This document shows, one piece after another, positions 23,246 through 36,500 of a stretch of DNA of 64,000 nucleotides; the first letter of the stretch is position 1; every line of letters begins with the position of its first letter. The position numbers and the translations under genes are program-made. The notes beneath the pieces are model-generated. The model made no database searches, was not told where the DNA came from, and was given only the letters and a program-made list of their open reading frames with translations. Source of the DNA: Anaeramoeba flamelloides (lineage: Eukaryota; Metamonada; Anaeramoebidae); NCBI GenBank assembly GCA_027625915.1, contig JANTQA010000047.1:6758001-6822000 (forward strand), in the 5' to 3' direction.

Positions 23246-25295
23246 ATTTTTATTTGAATACATGGATTTCACTTTTCTGCACTGGCTATTTTGACAACAT
23301 CAAAACAGGTTTTTAAAGAAATTATCAAATATCAAAAAAATAAATCTGTCAAAGAATTTGATAAAATATTTCAATATAAATCGATAAAAAATCAAACTAG
23401 TGAATTTTATATAAATTATTACAAATTTCTCAGGACAATCCAAAAAATATTTTTTAATTGGATTGATGATATTTCTCAGAAAAATATCAAATTTATTAAA
23501 AAAGGAAATTTATTGTTCGTTCATAAATCAGGGGACGAGGGGATACTGCTGAATTATCGACCAATTCCAATTAATCAAACTCTTCCAAGATTTTTTCTAA
23601 AATTATTACAGACATTTTCACTTTTAAGGAACAAACTTTCATCAAAATTTAAGGTACAAAAAAATCTCAAATTAAGGCACAAATTTTGGAACTTTTTTTT
23701 TTTACAATTTATTTTTGCTAGAATTTGAATTTTGTGCCTTAATTTGAGATTTTTTTTGTGCCTTAAATTTCGTTGAAAGTTTGTGCCTTAAAAGTGAAAG
23801 TGACTATATATGCTGGAATCCAATATTCTTGGGATTTAGTTTCAAAAAATCAGTTTGGTTTTAAGAAGAAATTAGATACAATAATTGCAGTTTTAAATTT
23901 ATTAAATGAATATCAAAAGTTAAAAAATGAATTCAAAAATGGAGATATTTATATTGTTACAATAGATATTCAAAAATGTTTTGACTCTATACATCATTCA
24001 TTGATTTATTATTCAATTAAAAAATTTATTAAAAATGAAATTATTGTAAAATATCTACTTGCATATTATTCAAAAGAAGGAATTGGTGTTTATCAAGGGG
24101 ATCCATTAATTCCTTTATTATTTGGATTTATTACTCATTTTCTCTTAGAAAAAATTAAAATATTAGCAATAAATATTCAGATGTTTGTAGATGATCTAAT
24201 TTTGCTTATAAAAGGATCATCGATAGAAATAAATTTTCAACTAGAAAAAATCATTAAAATTATAAAAGATTTCGGAATGAATCCAAATAGTGATAAAACT
24301 AAAAAAAAACTATAATTCCAAAGAAAATTTTATATCTTGGTATTTTTTGATAAAAAACTCATTTAAAGTTTAACCTTGAGAAAGTTAAGACCAATTTCAA
24401 AAAGTTAATCAATATCTTAAAACAAAAAAAAATTTCTAATGGATTAAAAATTCAGTTTTTTAAAGCTGTGTTACATAGTCAACTATTATATGGATTAGAA
24501 ATATTTGATTTAACAAAAACATATTTTAAAGATATTGATACTTGGATTAATAAAAAAATTACAAACTTTTTATTAATTAACCCACACTCTCCTAAGCTTA
24601 TTTATAAAACTGAAGTAAAAATTGATCTTGTTAGAATAAAAATATATAAAAGAAGATTTAAATTAATATAAAAATTAAAAAACCTTGGTTTTGATGAATT
24701 AATTAATTATCTACCTTTTAGAGAAAAAGAATTTGAAAATATTAACTGGCAATCAAATAACTTAAAAGAATTAGAAATTGAATTGGATAAATCCAGAATT
24801 AATCAATTAGAAAATAGCCCAAGCTGGAAAGTCCAATAATATTTAAAAATTATCCAAATAAATAACACAATAAACAAACAACAAAGATATTTAAAATGGA
24901 GGGGTTCAACTTCAATTTAAAAACTCGGAAATTTTACAAATTATTTAAATATATGCTCTTATGTTATGAATAAAAATAAATCAAAATATTGTGATATGTA
25001 AAAAAATAAATAATTTAGATATCATTGAAGATTTGGACCATTTTCTATGGAATTGCTCAGCCTATGAAAATAATCGTAAAATCTGGATATCTGAATTAAA
25101 AAAAATTAATATATCTAATATATTAAAAAATAATAATATTGAAAATATTATTATAAAAAAAGATTCATCATGTTTATTAGCCTTAGTGGATAATAAACTT
25201 ATCTTTGAGTCTTTAATAAGATTCCTAAATAAAAATTTAGGAATTCGGGCACACAAAAGGGGCTAATAACTCCTCCCTTAAATAATAAAAAAAAA
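23246..25295 (+). mobile_element. Decayed LINE (non-LTR retrotransposon), 5'-truncated
   Basis: Coding remains appear in order. Reverse transcriptase fingers at 23291-23606, with HKSGDEGILLNYRPI like the KxG..NYRPI block. After an inserted MITE, NQFGF at about 23849; VTIDIQKCFDSIHHSLI (motif A) near 23955-24000; YQGDPL near 24091-24108; and FVDD at 24184-24195, where LINEs usually have FADD. Thumb-like sequence follows at 24360-24671, then a C-terminal zinc-knuckle-like block with DHFLWNC and flanking cysteines at 24975-25110. An A-rich tail follows at about 25285-25300. The endonuclease region is absent, so the insertion was 5'-truncated. Besides the MITE, the frame is broken by roughly five stops or frame changes. 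Host relatives elsewhere in the genome are likely. Confidence 0.85.
23607..23808. mobile_element. Tc1/mariner-type foldback MITE, copy 4, inside the LINE
   Basis: 202 bp from TACAGACATTTTCAC to GTGAAAGTGACTATA. It interrupts the LINE reverse transcriptase between the fingers block and NQFGF. It is therefore younger than the LINE insertion. Confidence 0.85.
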
Positions 25296-26614
25296 AACAA
25301 AACAGGTTTTTTTTGAAGTGAAAAATGTTGGTTATTTTATTCATTTTGATCTGAACAATTGTTTTTGTAAAGAAATTTAATCCTGATAATTTATTGGGGA
25401 GAAAGAAAGAAAAACAATACGATTTTTTTCCTGGCTCCATTATAGTTAGGATCAAAAACACAAAATATAATTTTAGAGATTCAGGGAGTGTCCATCAAGT
25501 ACCCAAGTTTTTTTTTAATTTGAGAAATAAAAAGAAAAATTCTTCAATTTTTTTTTAATTTCTCAAATTAAAAAAAAATAACAACAAACAGGATGTAATT
25601 TTGTTGAACAACCCCTGCTAAACAATAAAAAAAAAAAATTAAACTGTTTTTTGTTTAAAACATTATTTGGTTTCAAGCAATCAGGCAGAAATTTTTTCTA
25701 AGAATTTTTACCATAAATCATTCATTTTTTGATAAAAAAAGTTGTTGAATTTTTTTATAAGATATTTTGATGAATATAATTTGAAAAAATAGAATATGAG
25801 CACATTTCAATGCACCCTGTTTGTTTCTTGTTGGGGCTATAGTGAATTATTTCTGATCGATTGGTACAAAGAACAACTTTCAAAGAAAATATTCTTGGAA
25901 AGAGAAAAAAAAATTATCACTTTTTGTTAATACCTTATTTCAGTCTCTTCACAAAAAACAGTTCTATCTCAAAAATTCTCAAAATTTTTATTGAATAACA
26001 CTTGATAAATAGAAAATAAATCAAGAGATCCATTCCAAAAACTTTTTTAACTCATACAAAAAATATGAAACCCAAAAATTACATATAAATCATCGAATTT
26101 TGCAATCATAAAACAAGTAAATACGAACAAAATTGAATTCAAGAGTTTCAAAAAGTGTTTTTGTTGGTATAATCTTCTTTTGAGAAATAATAATAATTTT
26201 GTTGCCATATTTGAAAAATAACCATAATCTTGAATACAATACAGAGCCTCAAAGCGACAACATATTATTAACTTTTAAAATTTCGTTCTACATTTTTCTC
26301 TTAAAAGAAAATTTTAAGGAACTATTATTCATTTTGAAATTCTTTCATTTCTAAGATTCTGTCCAATTTTTGGATTTTTGGAAACTTTATCTCAATTTTA
26401 TCCAAATATTTTTTTCTTCCTAAAATCTGTAAAAAAAGTAAAAACTTGTTTAATTATTATATTGATTTATCATGAAATATAAAAACTTATTAAGCCGAAA
26501 TAAGTTTTATTCCAGCTTTGTAATTACTCTTGTGAATTTTCATAAAATACTTCTCAATAATTAAATATTTTTTTCTTTTTTTTTATTTTAAACAATAAAT
26601 TCATTTTTTGAGAT
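25296..26614. other. 5' flank of the flippase gene, no gene
   Basis: AT-rich. A palindromic module of the 39955-40625 family lies at about 25500-25570 (TTTTTTAATTTGAGAAAT paired with ATTTCTCAAATTAAAAAA). Nothing coding is supported. Confidence 0.5.
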
Positions 26615-29600
26615 ATGAGCCACGTAAATTTACTTTTCAAAGACCCCAAAAGAATCACAACAAGAATTCAAATTTTTACTGTTAATTTCTTCTCTTTTTT
26701 ATTTATTACAAAAAAAAAAAAAAACAACAAAAAAAAAAAACAAACAAACAACAAAAAAAAACAAACAACAAAAAAAAACAAACAACAAAAAAAAACAAAC
26801 AACAAAAAAAAAAATTTAAAAACAAAAGGGAGACTCAGAAAAATCAAGAGATATAATTGTTCCTCCACCTGAATTTGAAAATTCAAAAGAACAACCCTTT
26901 TGTGACAATTCAGTCATTACTTCTCATTATACGCTACTCAATTTCTTACCAAAGAATCTTTTTGAACAGGTTTTTACACTTTTTTCCTTTTTCTTCAAAA
27001 CATTCAATTTTCCTTTCGCTTTTTCTTTTTCTTTTTTTTTTTTCTTCTTCCTTTGTTCCTTTGACTTAATGTTTCTTTTATCTCAAACAATCTTTTCAAA
27101 TCTAAAATAGTTTCGAAGATTAGCAAATTTTTATTTTCTTATTATCATTATTCTTGAGTAACACCTTTTAAATTCCTTTCTTTTTCTTTTTCACTATCAT
27201 TTAAAGAAAAAAATACTTTTTTTTTTTTCATAAATAATTTTTCCTTCTTTAAAAAAAACATAAGAACTAATTTTTTTGATCTCTTTTTTCGAATGATTTC
27301 CAAAATAAACAACAAAACAAAACAAAACAAAAAAAATACAAACATAATCAAAAACAAAGGTATTTTCCATTTTCGCCCCTAGTACCAACCTTTTCCCTTT
27401 TACCATTATTGTTCGTATTGGGTTTAACTGCGCTTCGTGAGGCATTTGAAGATTACCAGAGACATAAATCTGATCGAGAGATCAATAATGCAAACGCACG
27501 AGTCTTCAGAGACGGCGAGTTTAGGGATACCAAATGGATCGACATTCAAGTTGGGGACATCATCAAAATTGAAACACACGAATTTTTCCCCGCAGATATT
27601 TTCCTGCTGACAACAAGTGAGCCACAAAGCATGTGCTACATTGACACATGTAATCTCGACGGTGAAACCAATCTTAAGGTCAGGCAGGGGCTACGCGAAA
27701 TAGCCGAATTTGATAGCGAATTAGCTCTTGGCGAATTATCGGCAGAAATGCACACAGAGAAGCCCAATAACAATTTGGACAACTTTGATGGTAATTTCAC
27801 AGTTAAAGGCCAAGAGAAACTCTCCTTGTCAAACAATCAAATCTTGTTAAGAGGATGTGCTTTAAAAAATACCAAATGGATTATTGGAATTGTTGTCTTT
27901 ACAGGGAAGGATACAAAGTTGGTGCAAAACTCAAAAGAGTCGCCATCTAAACGCTCAACAATCGAAATTCAACTTAATCCTAGATTAATCACAATCTTTG
28001 GATTTTTGGGCACAATTGGCCTGATCGGCGCCATTTTGGGTGGAATGTGGCAATCAAATTGGTCAGGTAAAGCTTGGTATATGGGCGACCAAGTTAACGA
28101 TTCAAATTATCTTTCAGGCATTTGGATTGGTGTCTTTGGTTTCTTTAGTTTCTTAATTGTTTGTAATGTTATGATCCCAATTTCATTATATGTCACATTA
28201 GTAAGTTAATTTTCATTTAAATTTCTTTTTTAAGCATTTTTTTTTTTTTTTTTCATTTCTAAAAAAATTGTTTCTTGATTTCTGATAATTATTAATATTT
28301 TAAATCTCTTATTAAATATTGGTATATTAATAAACAAAATAAAAACCCATTGTTAATTCTTTAGGAATTGGTAAAATTAGCTCAATCTTATTTTTTGAAT
28401 TGGGATGTTGGCATGTATCACGATGACACAGATACCCCAATGAAGGCTAGAACTTCAAATTTAACAGAAGATTTAGGATTAGTATGAATTTTTAATTTTT
28501 TATTTTTATTTGTTATTTTTTATTTTTTTTTTTTTCATTTTTCATTTTTCATTTTTCATTTTTCATTTTTTATTGTTTGTAGGTTTCAATTAATTATTTT
28601 ACAAGAATAAAAATAAAATATTTCGAAAAGTATCAAAAATTATTTTAAAAAGAATAAAAAACGCTTTAAATTAAAATTTAAAAACTAATAAAAGAATATA
28701 CGTAGAATTAATTTTATTCTCAAAACAAAAAAGCACTTTTTTTTGTTCTAATCCCATTTCATTTTTTTTTTAAAAAAAACGAGTATGAATTTTATTCTGA
28801 TAAAAAACAATTAATAATGAACAAAGGTATATCCATTTACTTAATTATTATTGTTATGATCTTAGTTTAAAATAAATAACACATAACTTAAGTTAAAAAA
28901 TTTTGTATTTTATTTTAAAGATTTTTATTGAGAATACTTGTATATTGATTAAATAATAAAATATCCAAACAAATCCCGTTTTACTCATATAATTCCCAGC
29001 CAAAAATGAAAAATTCGATTTTTTTTTAAAGAATTGACCAATAGAAGGTTAATTAGAAATAAGAGAAATAATAAACCTTAGATTAGAGTTGATATTCAGA
29101 AAAGAAATACCTTAACAAAATAAATTAAACACATTGCTTTTTTTTTTTTTTTTTTTAAATTATATTACAGTCAGTTCCACTTTTAATCAACAAACCTTGA
29201 ACGTAATTTATGGCACAAAAAAATCTCAAATTAAGACACATTGTTTATAATTTTTTTTTTTTACACAAATTATTTTACTTGAATTCAAATTTTGTTCCTT
29301 AATTTTAGATTTTTTTTAACCCTAAATTTCTTTAAAAGTTTGTGTTTCAAAAGTGGAACTGACTGTAGTTCATTTTGAGAAATTTTTATTCAACAAATGA
29401 AATATTGACTAAAGCTACCAAATCTCAAAAAAAAAAATTCTGAAAAAACAAATATGAATTAAAATTTGTTCAAATCCTATTTTTAAAATAAACTATTTTC
29501 ACAATATCATAATTAAAAACCAAAATCATAATAGAGATTAGTAATGTTCCAATTACTAAAAATACGTAAAATAGCATTACTTTTATAAACACTCATCAAA

Positions 29601-32600
29601 GTTTAATCAAAACATGTGTATATATTCAAGATAATTTTATTAAAATAATATATACACTGTAACCAATTTTGTACATAATTAATAAAAACATTGTAACTTT
29701 TTTATTTTAGAATAAGATATATAAGAATAAGTATCTTGATTGGATTTTAATTCGTTACTGTACAAACTCTAGTTATCTAAAAACTCTAGTAATTTTTGAT
29801 TTTTTTAATAGAAAAAAAAATGAAAAATCAAAAAATTATTTTTATTATTTTACATAAATTATTCTTGACTTGCTAATTGAAAACTAATTGATTCTTTTTT
29901 TAATTAATCCTGTTATTTATATTTTTATATCACTAAGATTAATTTTAAGAAAATATTTTTTCAGGACATTTATTAAATAATTACAAAAATAACTTTTAAA
30001 CTCAGAGAGAAGATTTTTGTTGTTTTACAAATATTAATTCTTTTCATTAACTTTTTTTTTTTTTTTGGGATTTTCAATTTCAGAAAAACAAAAAAAAACA
30101 AAAAAACAAAATATATTTTTTCAAACAAGATCTCATTAACTAATTTTCAAATGATCCTGCAACACGAAATCAAATTTGTTTAGAATCAAGAAAGAATACG
30201 ATTTTTAGTATTTTTTCTATCCCAAACAAAAATTTTTTTAGATTTACCCTTTGTTTATCAAAAAAAATTTTCCCTTTAATTTTTATTGTTTTTTTTATTA
30301 ATTTTTATTCCAATTTTAAAGACCTTGTGTTCAATAAAAATAATTAAATTTTATTAAATAATGCAAAAAAAATAGGTTTATTGTTTACTTTATATTTTTT
30401 TTTTTGTTTTTTTGACTTTTAAAATTTTTTTTCATAATGAAAATGTAAAAAAAAAAACTATAAAAAATCCAAAAATGACTAGAAATTAAAAACAATTATT
30501 CTTTCTTCTTATTTGATTTGGATTTTATTTAATTTTTTTTTTCTAAAATTTAAATTACAATCCCATTCATCATTTTAATCAACTTTATTTTAAAAATAAA
30601 TTCATTGTTTTGAATAAACCAAATTTTCTAAAAAAATGAAAAAAAATATGTTAACAAAATTCAAAAAGAAAAAAGCAAAGTTTGAACAAAAAAAAAAAAA
30701 TCCATTGTATTATGATAAACAATTAATTAAATTCAAGTTTTAGTAACATATTAAACCTTTTTCAAGATTCTAATATAATTACATTTATAAATTTATTTTT
30801 GACCCCACATTTAACAAATTGGCCATAGTATATATATCTCTATATTACTAAACAAAAACAATCAATTTATTTTTTTAAAAATTAAGAATTGGATATTAAA
30901 GACATTTCAATTATTATTTTCACTCTATATTTCTCATGCAAATACTTTCTATTTATCTATATAAACATATATATATATATATATTACAAAAATTTAACCT
31001 CAACAAAATATATAATAAAATAAAAATAGATTGATTATATTTTTTCTGATAAAACGGGAACTTTGACTTGTAATGTTATGGAATTTATGAAATGCACTGT
31101 TGGGGGAATAAGTTATGGTAATGGTATCACCGAAGTCGCCATGGCTGCTGCAAAAAGAAGAGGAATTAAGCTTAAAGGACCAAAAAAAATCAAGGGCCAA
31201 CCAGCATTTCAAGACGATTCCTTTTTAAAAAATTTGGAATCACACGAAACCTCAAAACTGATTCATGAATTTAATTTAATGATGGGGATTTGTCATACAG
31301 TCATTCCTGAAAAGGATCCTGAGGAACCTGATAATTATGATAAAATTAAATACCAAGCCGCATCGCCTGATGAAGGTGCCTTAGTTGATGCTGCACGAAT
31401 GTTTGGGTATACATTTTACGATCGAACACCAACATCGATCAACATTGAGATCCAAGGAGAATCGAAAGAATACGAATTATTAAATGTCCTCGAGTTCAAT
31501 TCCACAAGGAAGAGAATGTCCATTATTGTGAAAACACCAGAGGGGAAAACAATGCTGTATTGCAAAGGTGCCGATAATATTATCTATGAGCGATTATTGC
31601 CCAACCAAGAATATGCGGACGCCACATTAGATCAGTTAGAGGTATTTGCAGCCGAGGGCCTCAGAACCTTGTGCTTTGCCTATAGAGAAGTCGAAGAAAA
31701 GGAATATCTCGATTGGAATCTGAAATTTAAGGAAGCAAACACCTCGATCGAAGATCGTAAAAACAAGGTAATGAATGTATGCGAGCAAATCGAAAAAAAT
31801 TTATTGTTAGTTGGCGCCTCTGCCATTGAGGACAAGTTACAAGAAGGCGTGCCCGATGCAATTGAATATTTGATGAAGGGCGGCATCAAGGTCTGGGTAT
31901 TAACGGGCGATAAACAGGAGACTGCCATTAACATCGGGTTTGCCTGCTCCCTATTAACCAACGATATGACTCTTGCCATCTTGGTAGGTAGCAACGAAGA
32001 GGATCTAGACAATTCCTTCAGCCAAGCCGAAGATCAATTAAAGGAAAACAAGGAAACAGGCAAGCCATTTGCCATTGTGATCAACGGCAAATCGCTGAGG
32101 TTGGCACTAAATAAGCAAAACAAAAGAAGGTTTTTCAATTTAGGTAAGGACTGTGCCGCCGTGGTTTGCTGTCGGGTAAGCCCCTTACAGAAATCAGAAG
32201 TCGTTGATCTTGTACGAGACTTTGTTGAGGGCTCTGTGACCTTAGCCATTGGCGACGGTGCTAACGACGTCTCAATGATCCAAGCCGCCCACGTTGGTAT
32301 TGGCATTTCCGGCCAAGAGGGTATGCAAGCCGTCATGTCCTCTGATTATGCCATCGCCCAGTTTCGATTCCTTCGAAAGCTATTGTTAGTGCACGGGAGA
32401 TGGAATTACCGGAGAGTCACAAAGCTCATTTTGTATTCCTTCTACAAAAATATGGCCTTTTCCTTTATGCAGGTCCTATTCGGCATTTATTCAAGTTGGA
32501 GCGCACAAACTTTGTTCCCGGCCTTATTAATTTCGGTCTTTAATGTCTTCTTCACTTCGTTACCAATCCTCGTCATGGGGATTTTCGATCAAGACGTTTC

Positions 32601-33567
32601 TGCAAAATCAGAATGGATCCACCCACAGCTATATTCCACAGATAACAGAAAGGGCGAATTTACGCTCAAAAGGTTTTGGATTTGGCTAATCGAGGGGCTC
32701 TACCATTCCTGTGTCATGTTCTATATCCCATTCTTCATCTATAGGATCACGCCTACCCGATTGGACGGCATCGACGACGGCTTTTGGGTCTTTTCCATCA
32801 TCATTTACACATCTGTCGTCTTCGTTGTCAATTTGAAATTGGCCATCGAAACCACCTTTTGGACTTGGATGCATCACTTTACGATCTGGGGATCAATCGC
32901 GGTCTGGTTTTTGCTCATCTTTATTATCTCAACATTTAACTCGCTCAAGGGCATTGCCACAAAGACCTTCTCAAACCCTAATTGCTGGCTTTCATTAGTA
33001 ATCGTAAACATCCTCGCCCTTGCACCAGATGTAATCTTTAAATACATACGAAGAAACTATTTCCCTCAAAATTTCCATGTTGTACAAGAGAGAGAAAGAT
33101 TAGGCTTAGAATATAAAGAAAAATCCAAAGATGGATCTTCTTCCGATTCATCTTCCTCCTCCACTTCATCTTCCGATTCGTCCGAAGTTGAATTAAACAA
33201 TCTCAATAAAAAATCGGGCTCAGATCAAGAAACAGTTAGCAAGGTTAATACAAAGCCCTCGACCGTTATGGTTAACGGTAAAAGATCGAAAAGAAGAGGT
33301 TTCGCCTTTTCACCTGATAACGGCGGTTCAGCTAGAATTACAGACCCAGAAAGAGCCACAAGCCAATTTAGAGAAAACGCACTAAAATTATTAGGCAATA
33401 AAATGAGTCTTTTGAAAAATTTGAAAAATTTGAAAAAAGATGAATTAGCAAAAGATTCAGATTCTTCAGATTCTTCAGATAGTTCAGAAAAATCTGAAAA
33501 ATCTAAAAAATCTTCAAGCACAAGTTCAAGTTCAGATACAGGATCTTCAATGTCTTCAAGTGATTAA
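26615..33567 (+). CDS. P4-type ATPase (phospholipid flippase), class 1-like
   Basis: Six exons, all with GT..AG borders and matching phase: 26615-26680, 26829-26969, 27111-27157, 27360-28200, 28365-28481, 31030-33567; about 1,249 residues. P4-ATPases use ATP to flip aminophospholipids to the cytosolic leaflet of Golgi, endosome or plasma membrane, usually with a CDC50 partner. Seen in order: N-terminal [18 protein letters not shown]; membrane helix 1-2; actuator DGETN (about 185-189); PISLYVTL in helix 4; phosphorylation motif DKTGTLT with Asp about 411, whose exon begins just upstream; nucleotide-binding [19 protein letters not shown] (about 812-817); helices 5-10; then a Ser/Asp-rich tail of about 110 residues suggesting phospho-regulation. 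Exon joins restore [12 protein letters not shown] and [15 protein letters not shown] without gaps. Intron 5 is 2.5 kb and holds a MITE. The first exon is the least certain. Exon 6 is richer in G/C than its surroundings. Confidence 0.93.
26715..26817. repeat. (CAAACAACAAAAAAAA)n repeat in flippase intron 1
   Basis: A-rich tandem repeat of about 16-bp units inside the first intron. Apparent N/K-rich reading through it is not protein. Confidence 0.7.
28482..31029 (+). other. Giant intron 5 of the flippase gene
   Basis: 2,548 bp between GTATGA and the acceptor AATAG, joining two phase-0 exons across a highly conserved segment, so no exon is missing inside. Content is A/T homopolymers, a (TTTTTCA)n run at 28530-28575, the MITE at 29166-29367 and an (AT)n run at 30967-30985. 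Confidence 0.8.
29166..29367. mobile_element. Tc1/mariner-type foldback MITE, copy 5, in an intron
   Basis: 202 bp from TACAGTCAGTTCCAC to GTGGAACTGACTGTA. The ends are intact but the arms are more diverged than in copies 2-4. Lies in intron 5 of the flippase gene. Confidence 0.85.
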
Positions 33568-36500
33568 ATTTAATTATTTATTTTTAATTTATTAATATTT
33601 ATAATTTTTTTTTTTTTTTATTTTTGATTTTTCATCAAAATAATATTTTAATATATTAGATTTAAAATAATTTTGTTTTATTTTATGTCTTTATTTATTT
33701 ATTTTTTTTTATTTTTATTTCTATTATATTTACTTTTGAGTAAATTAGAAAAGAAAACAATATTATTTCCAATTTTCAAAAAGAATAAAATTATTTCTAA
33801 CTGTTAGTTTTCGTTTTTTATTATTTATTTTTTGCAAATTTTGCTTGAAAAGTTTTGTTTTTAATGCACTATGTCCACATTAGATTTGTCTAAATTGAAA
33901 GTATGTTGTTAATTGAAGGAAAATTAACTTTTACCACATGATTCAAATAGATTCTAAAAAATTTGTTATGTAAAATAAAACGATTTGTTGATCGAGTCAA
34001 TTAAAACAAAATGATATGCTTTAGCAGTTTAAAACCCAAGAATTGACGAGAATAAAAAATTTACATTTCGAGACAATTTTAATGATCAAAATATCAATAT
34101 TAACACTTGAAAGTTGAAAAATATCTTTCTTAACTTGTATTGAAATTTAGTTTATTAAGCTAAAAATGTAATTTTTTTAAGCTAGGGGATTTTTGTAAAA
34201 TGTATGTATTTGCAGATAAGTTTTTTTTTTTTTACAATCAGCTTGAAAATGATAAATATTGTTTGAAAAAAGAGAGAAAATTCATTTAACATGAATTATT
34301 TTTAGTCTTGATTTAAAACGACTGATATTGGTGAAGCAAATGTATATTATTTTTAATTTCCTATTCACTTTCTCAAAAAAGAAATGGACTTGGTGGGAAC
34401 CAAACTTAGAATATATGTTTTAGAGTTAAATTACCACACTGTATAAAGTATACAAAAATCGAAAATCTACAAATATTCCCATCAGAATTAAAAATTACCG
34501 AATTAACGAATAAATTATTTTGGCAGTTTAAAAATACACTGAAAATACAGTCAAGTTCATATAAAGCAAACAAAAATGATCATTTTTTTTTGTTTTCTGT
34601 TAATAATTATAAGTGTAATTTTAAAATTAAAAAAATTGAAAAAATAGTTACTTTTGGAAGCATTAACGTTGATTTATTAAATACCGAATATTACTATTTT
34701 GTAGTTTTTATTTTTAAAGAGACTAAGGAATTGTTTAAAAAAATTTAAAAAATATAATTTTGGGGTCATTAGTAAAAAATACAATAATTTATCGTTCAAT
34801 AATATTTAAAATAATTTTTTAAAAACATTTTAAATATAAAACATGTATAAAATTTTCATACAATTACAAGGGAAATAATTATATAATAATATATTATATC
34901 ATTAATCCCTTTGAATTTAATAGCTCTAAATGAATTATTGAACAATTATTTTTCAAACCACATCACTACAAAGCAAAAAAAGAAATAGATTTATCTTGTT
35001 AAAACTAAATTCTATTATCAAAATAAAGTAAAATTAATTTTAGTTTTAAGTAGGAAAAATAATCACATTTTCAGAAAAGATATGATTTAGTTGATATTTT
35101 AACCAAATATATTTCAACACCATTCTTTTTAAATAACAATATCGATTAATAAATAAAATCACATATTATTTATTGAGATAGAATTTGAACTTATTACTAA
35201 CTTCAATATTTTTTTTTAGAGAAAATTTTTTTATAATTTTAGGTTTTATAATATTTCTTTACTCCTTTTATTCTTTCAAATTGAAAATTAATTAAAAGGA
35301 TAAAAAAATTTTCATTTTTTTTTTTGGAATAATATATTAAGTAACAAATAGAATAAGTAATATGATAAAATTCACAGGTAAAATAAGAAAGGACTATTTT
35401 ATTTGAAAAACAAATTCAACTATCAAAAATCTACCAGAAAATATTTTTTTTTCAATACAAAAACCACTCATGAAATAATTAAGAGTTAATTATCAACCTT
35501 TAAAAAGTATAAAATTTCTTCCCATTAAGCATTTTTATCAAAATAAAACAGATATTTTTTCAAAAATTTTATATATTTTTCTAAATTTTTGAATAAATGC
35601 TACATATCTTTTATAAAAAAAAGTATTTCTTGTGTTGCATTTTTGTTTTTTTTTTAATAAATAGAATTATCAGCTTTTTTGCCTATTATTAATATTTTTC
35701 AATATAAAAATCCAAAAATTACATCTGTGAATATTTATACAATTGTCATAAAAACCAAAAATTAATCAAAAATAAGATAATTGTGTATTTTTTAATATTC
35801 TTAATTAATTTAGAAGTCAATTATTTTTCTACCAGAGCTTCCAAAAAAAATTATAAATATCAATTATTTTTTATAATTTATCTTTGAGAGAAAAAATAAG
35901 AAATAAGTAGAATAATACATAAAAAATTATAGTTGATATGCATATGAAGTTAATCTAATTAATGAATATATTTTTGAAAAAATTGAAAAACTCAAAATTA
36001 TTCCAGCAAATCATTGAGAAAAACAAGAAGGTTCATTTTTAACATCCATTAAAGATCAAAGATACACATACAGAAATCAATATGATTTTTTTTTATCTTC
36101 ATTTCCACTAATTTCAATAACACTTGAATAGAACATTTTTATCAAGTGACTATTGGTCTTATACTAAAAAAAAATTTGCAAATGAATTAATTTTCTAAAA
36201 AAAAAATATAAAAAAAAAAATGAGATAAACTTTAAAAAAATGTTTTTAAATTTGAAATTTTATAAAAAATATAATTTTTTCGATAAAATTTGTTTCAGTC
36301 AAAAGACCTTAACATTTTTTTCAAATAGAAATTATTTTTAATAAATGAATTAAAAGGTTGAATGAGAAATGTGTAGTATAATAAACATCAAAAAATATTT
36401 GATTTCTGCATGAAATACAACTAAAAAACCAATATATTTTCTTAAAAAATACAAAAACCCAAATTCTTCGGTTAAAAATATTGAGAAAAAATTTAACAAC

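Noticed and set aside
26715-26817. CRISPR-like or regulatory direct repeat
   Set aside because: Simple A-rich tandem repeat inside an intron of a eukaryotic gene, without unique spacers.
26615-26872. 85-residue frame with a K/N/Q tail
   Set aside because: Only the first 22 codons fit the flippase; the rest is intron repeat before the next acceptor.
31680-33521. Several 60-110-residue frames on the minus strand
   Set aside because: They lie opposite the last flippase exon, whose higher G/C content keeps antisense frames open.
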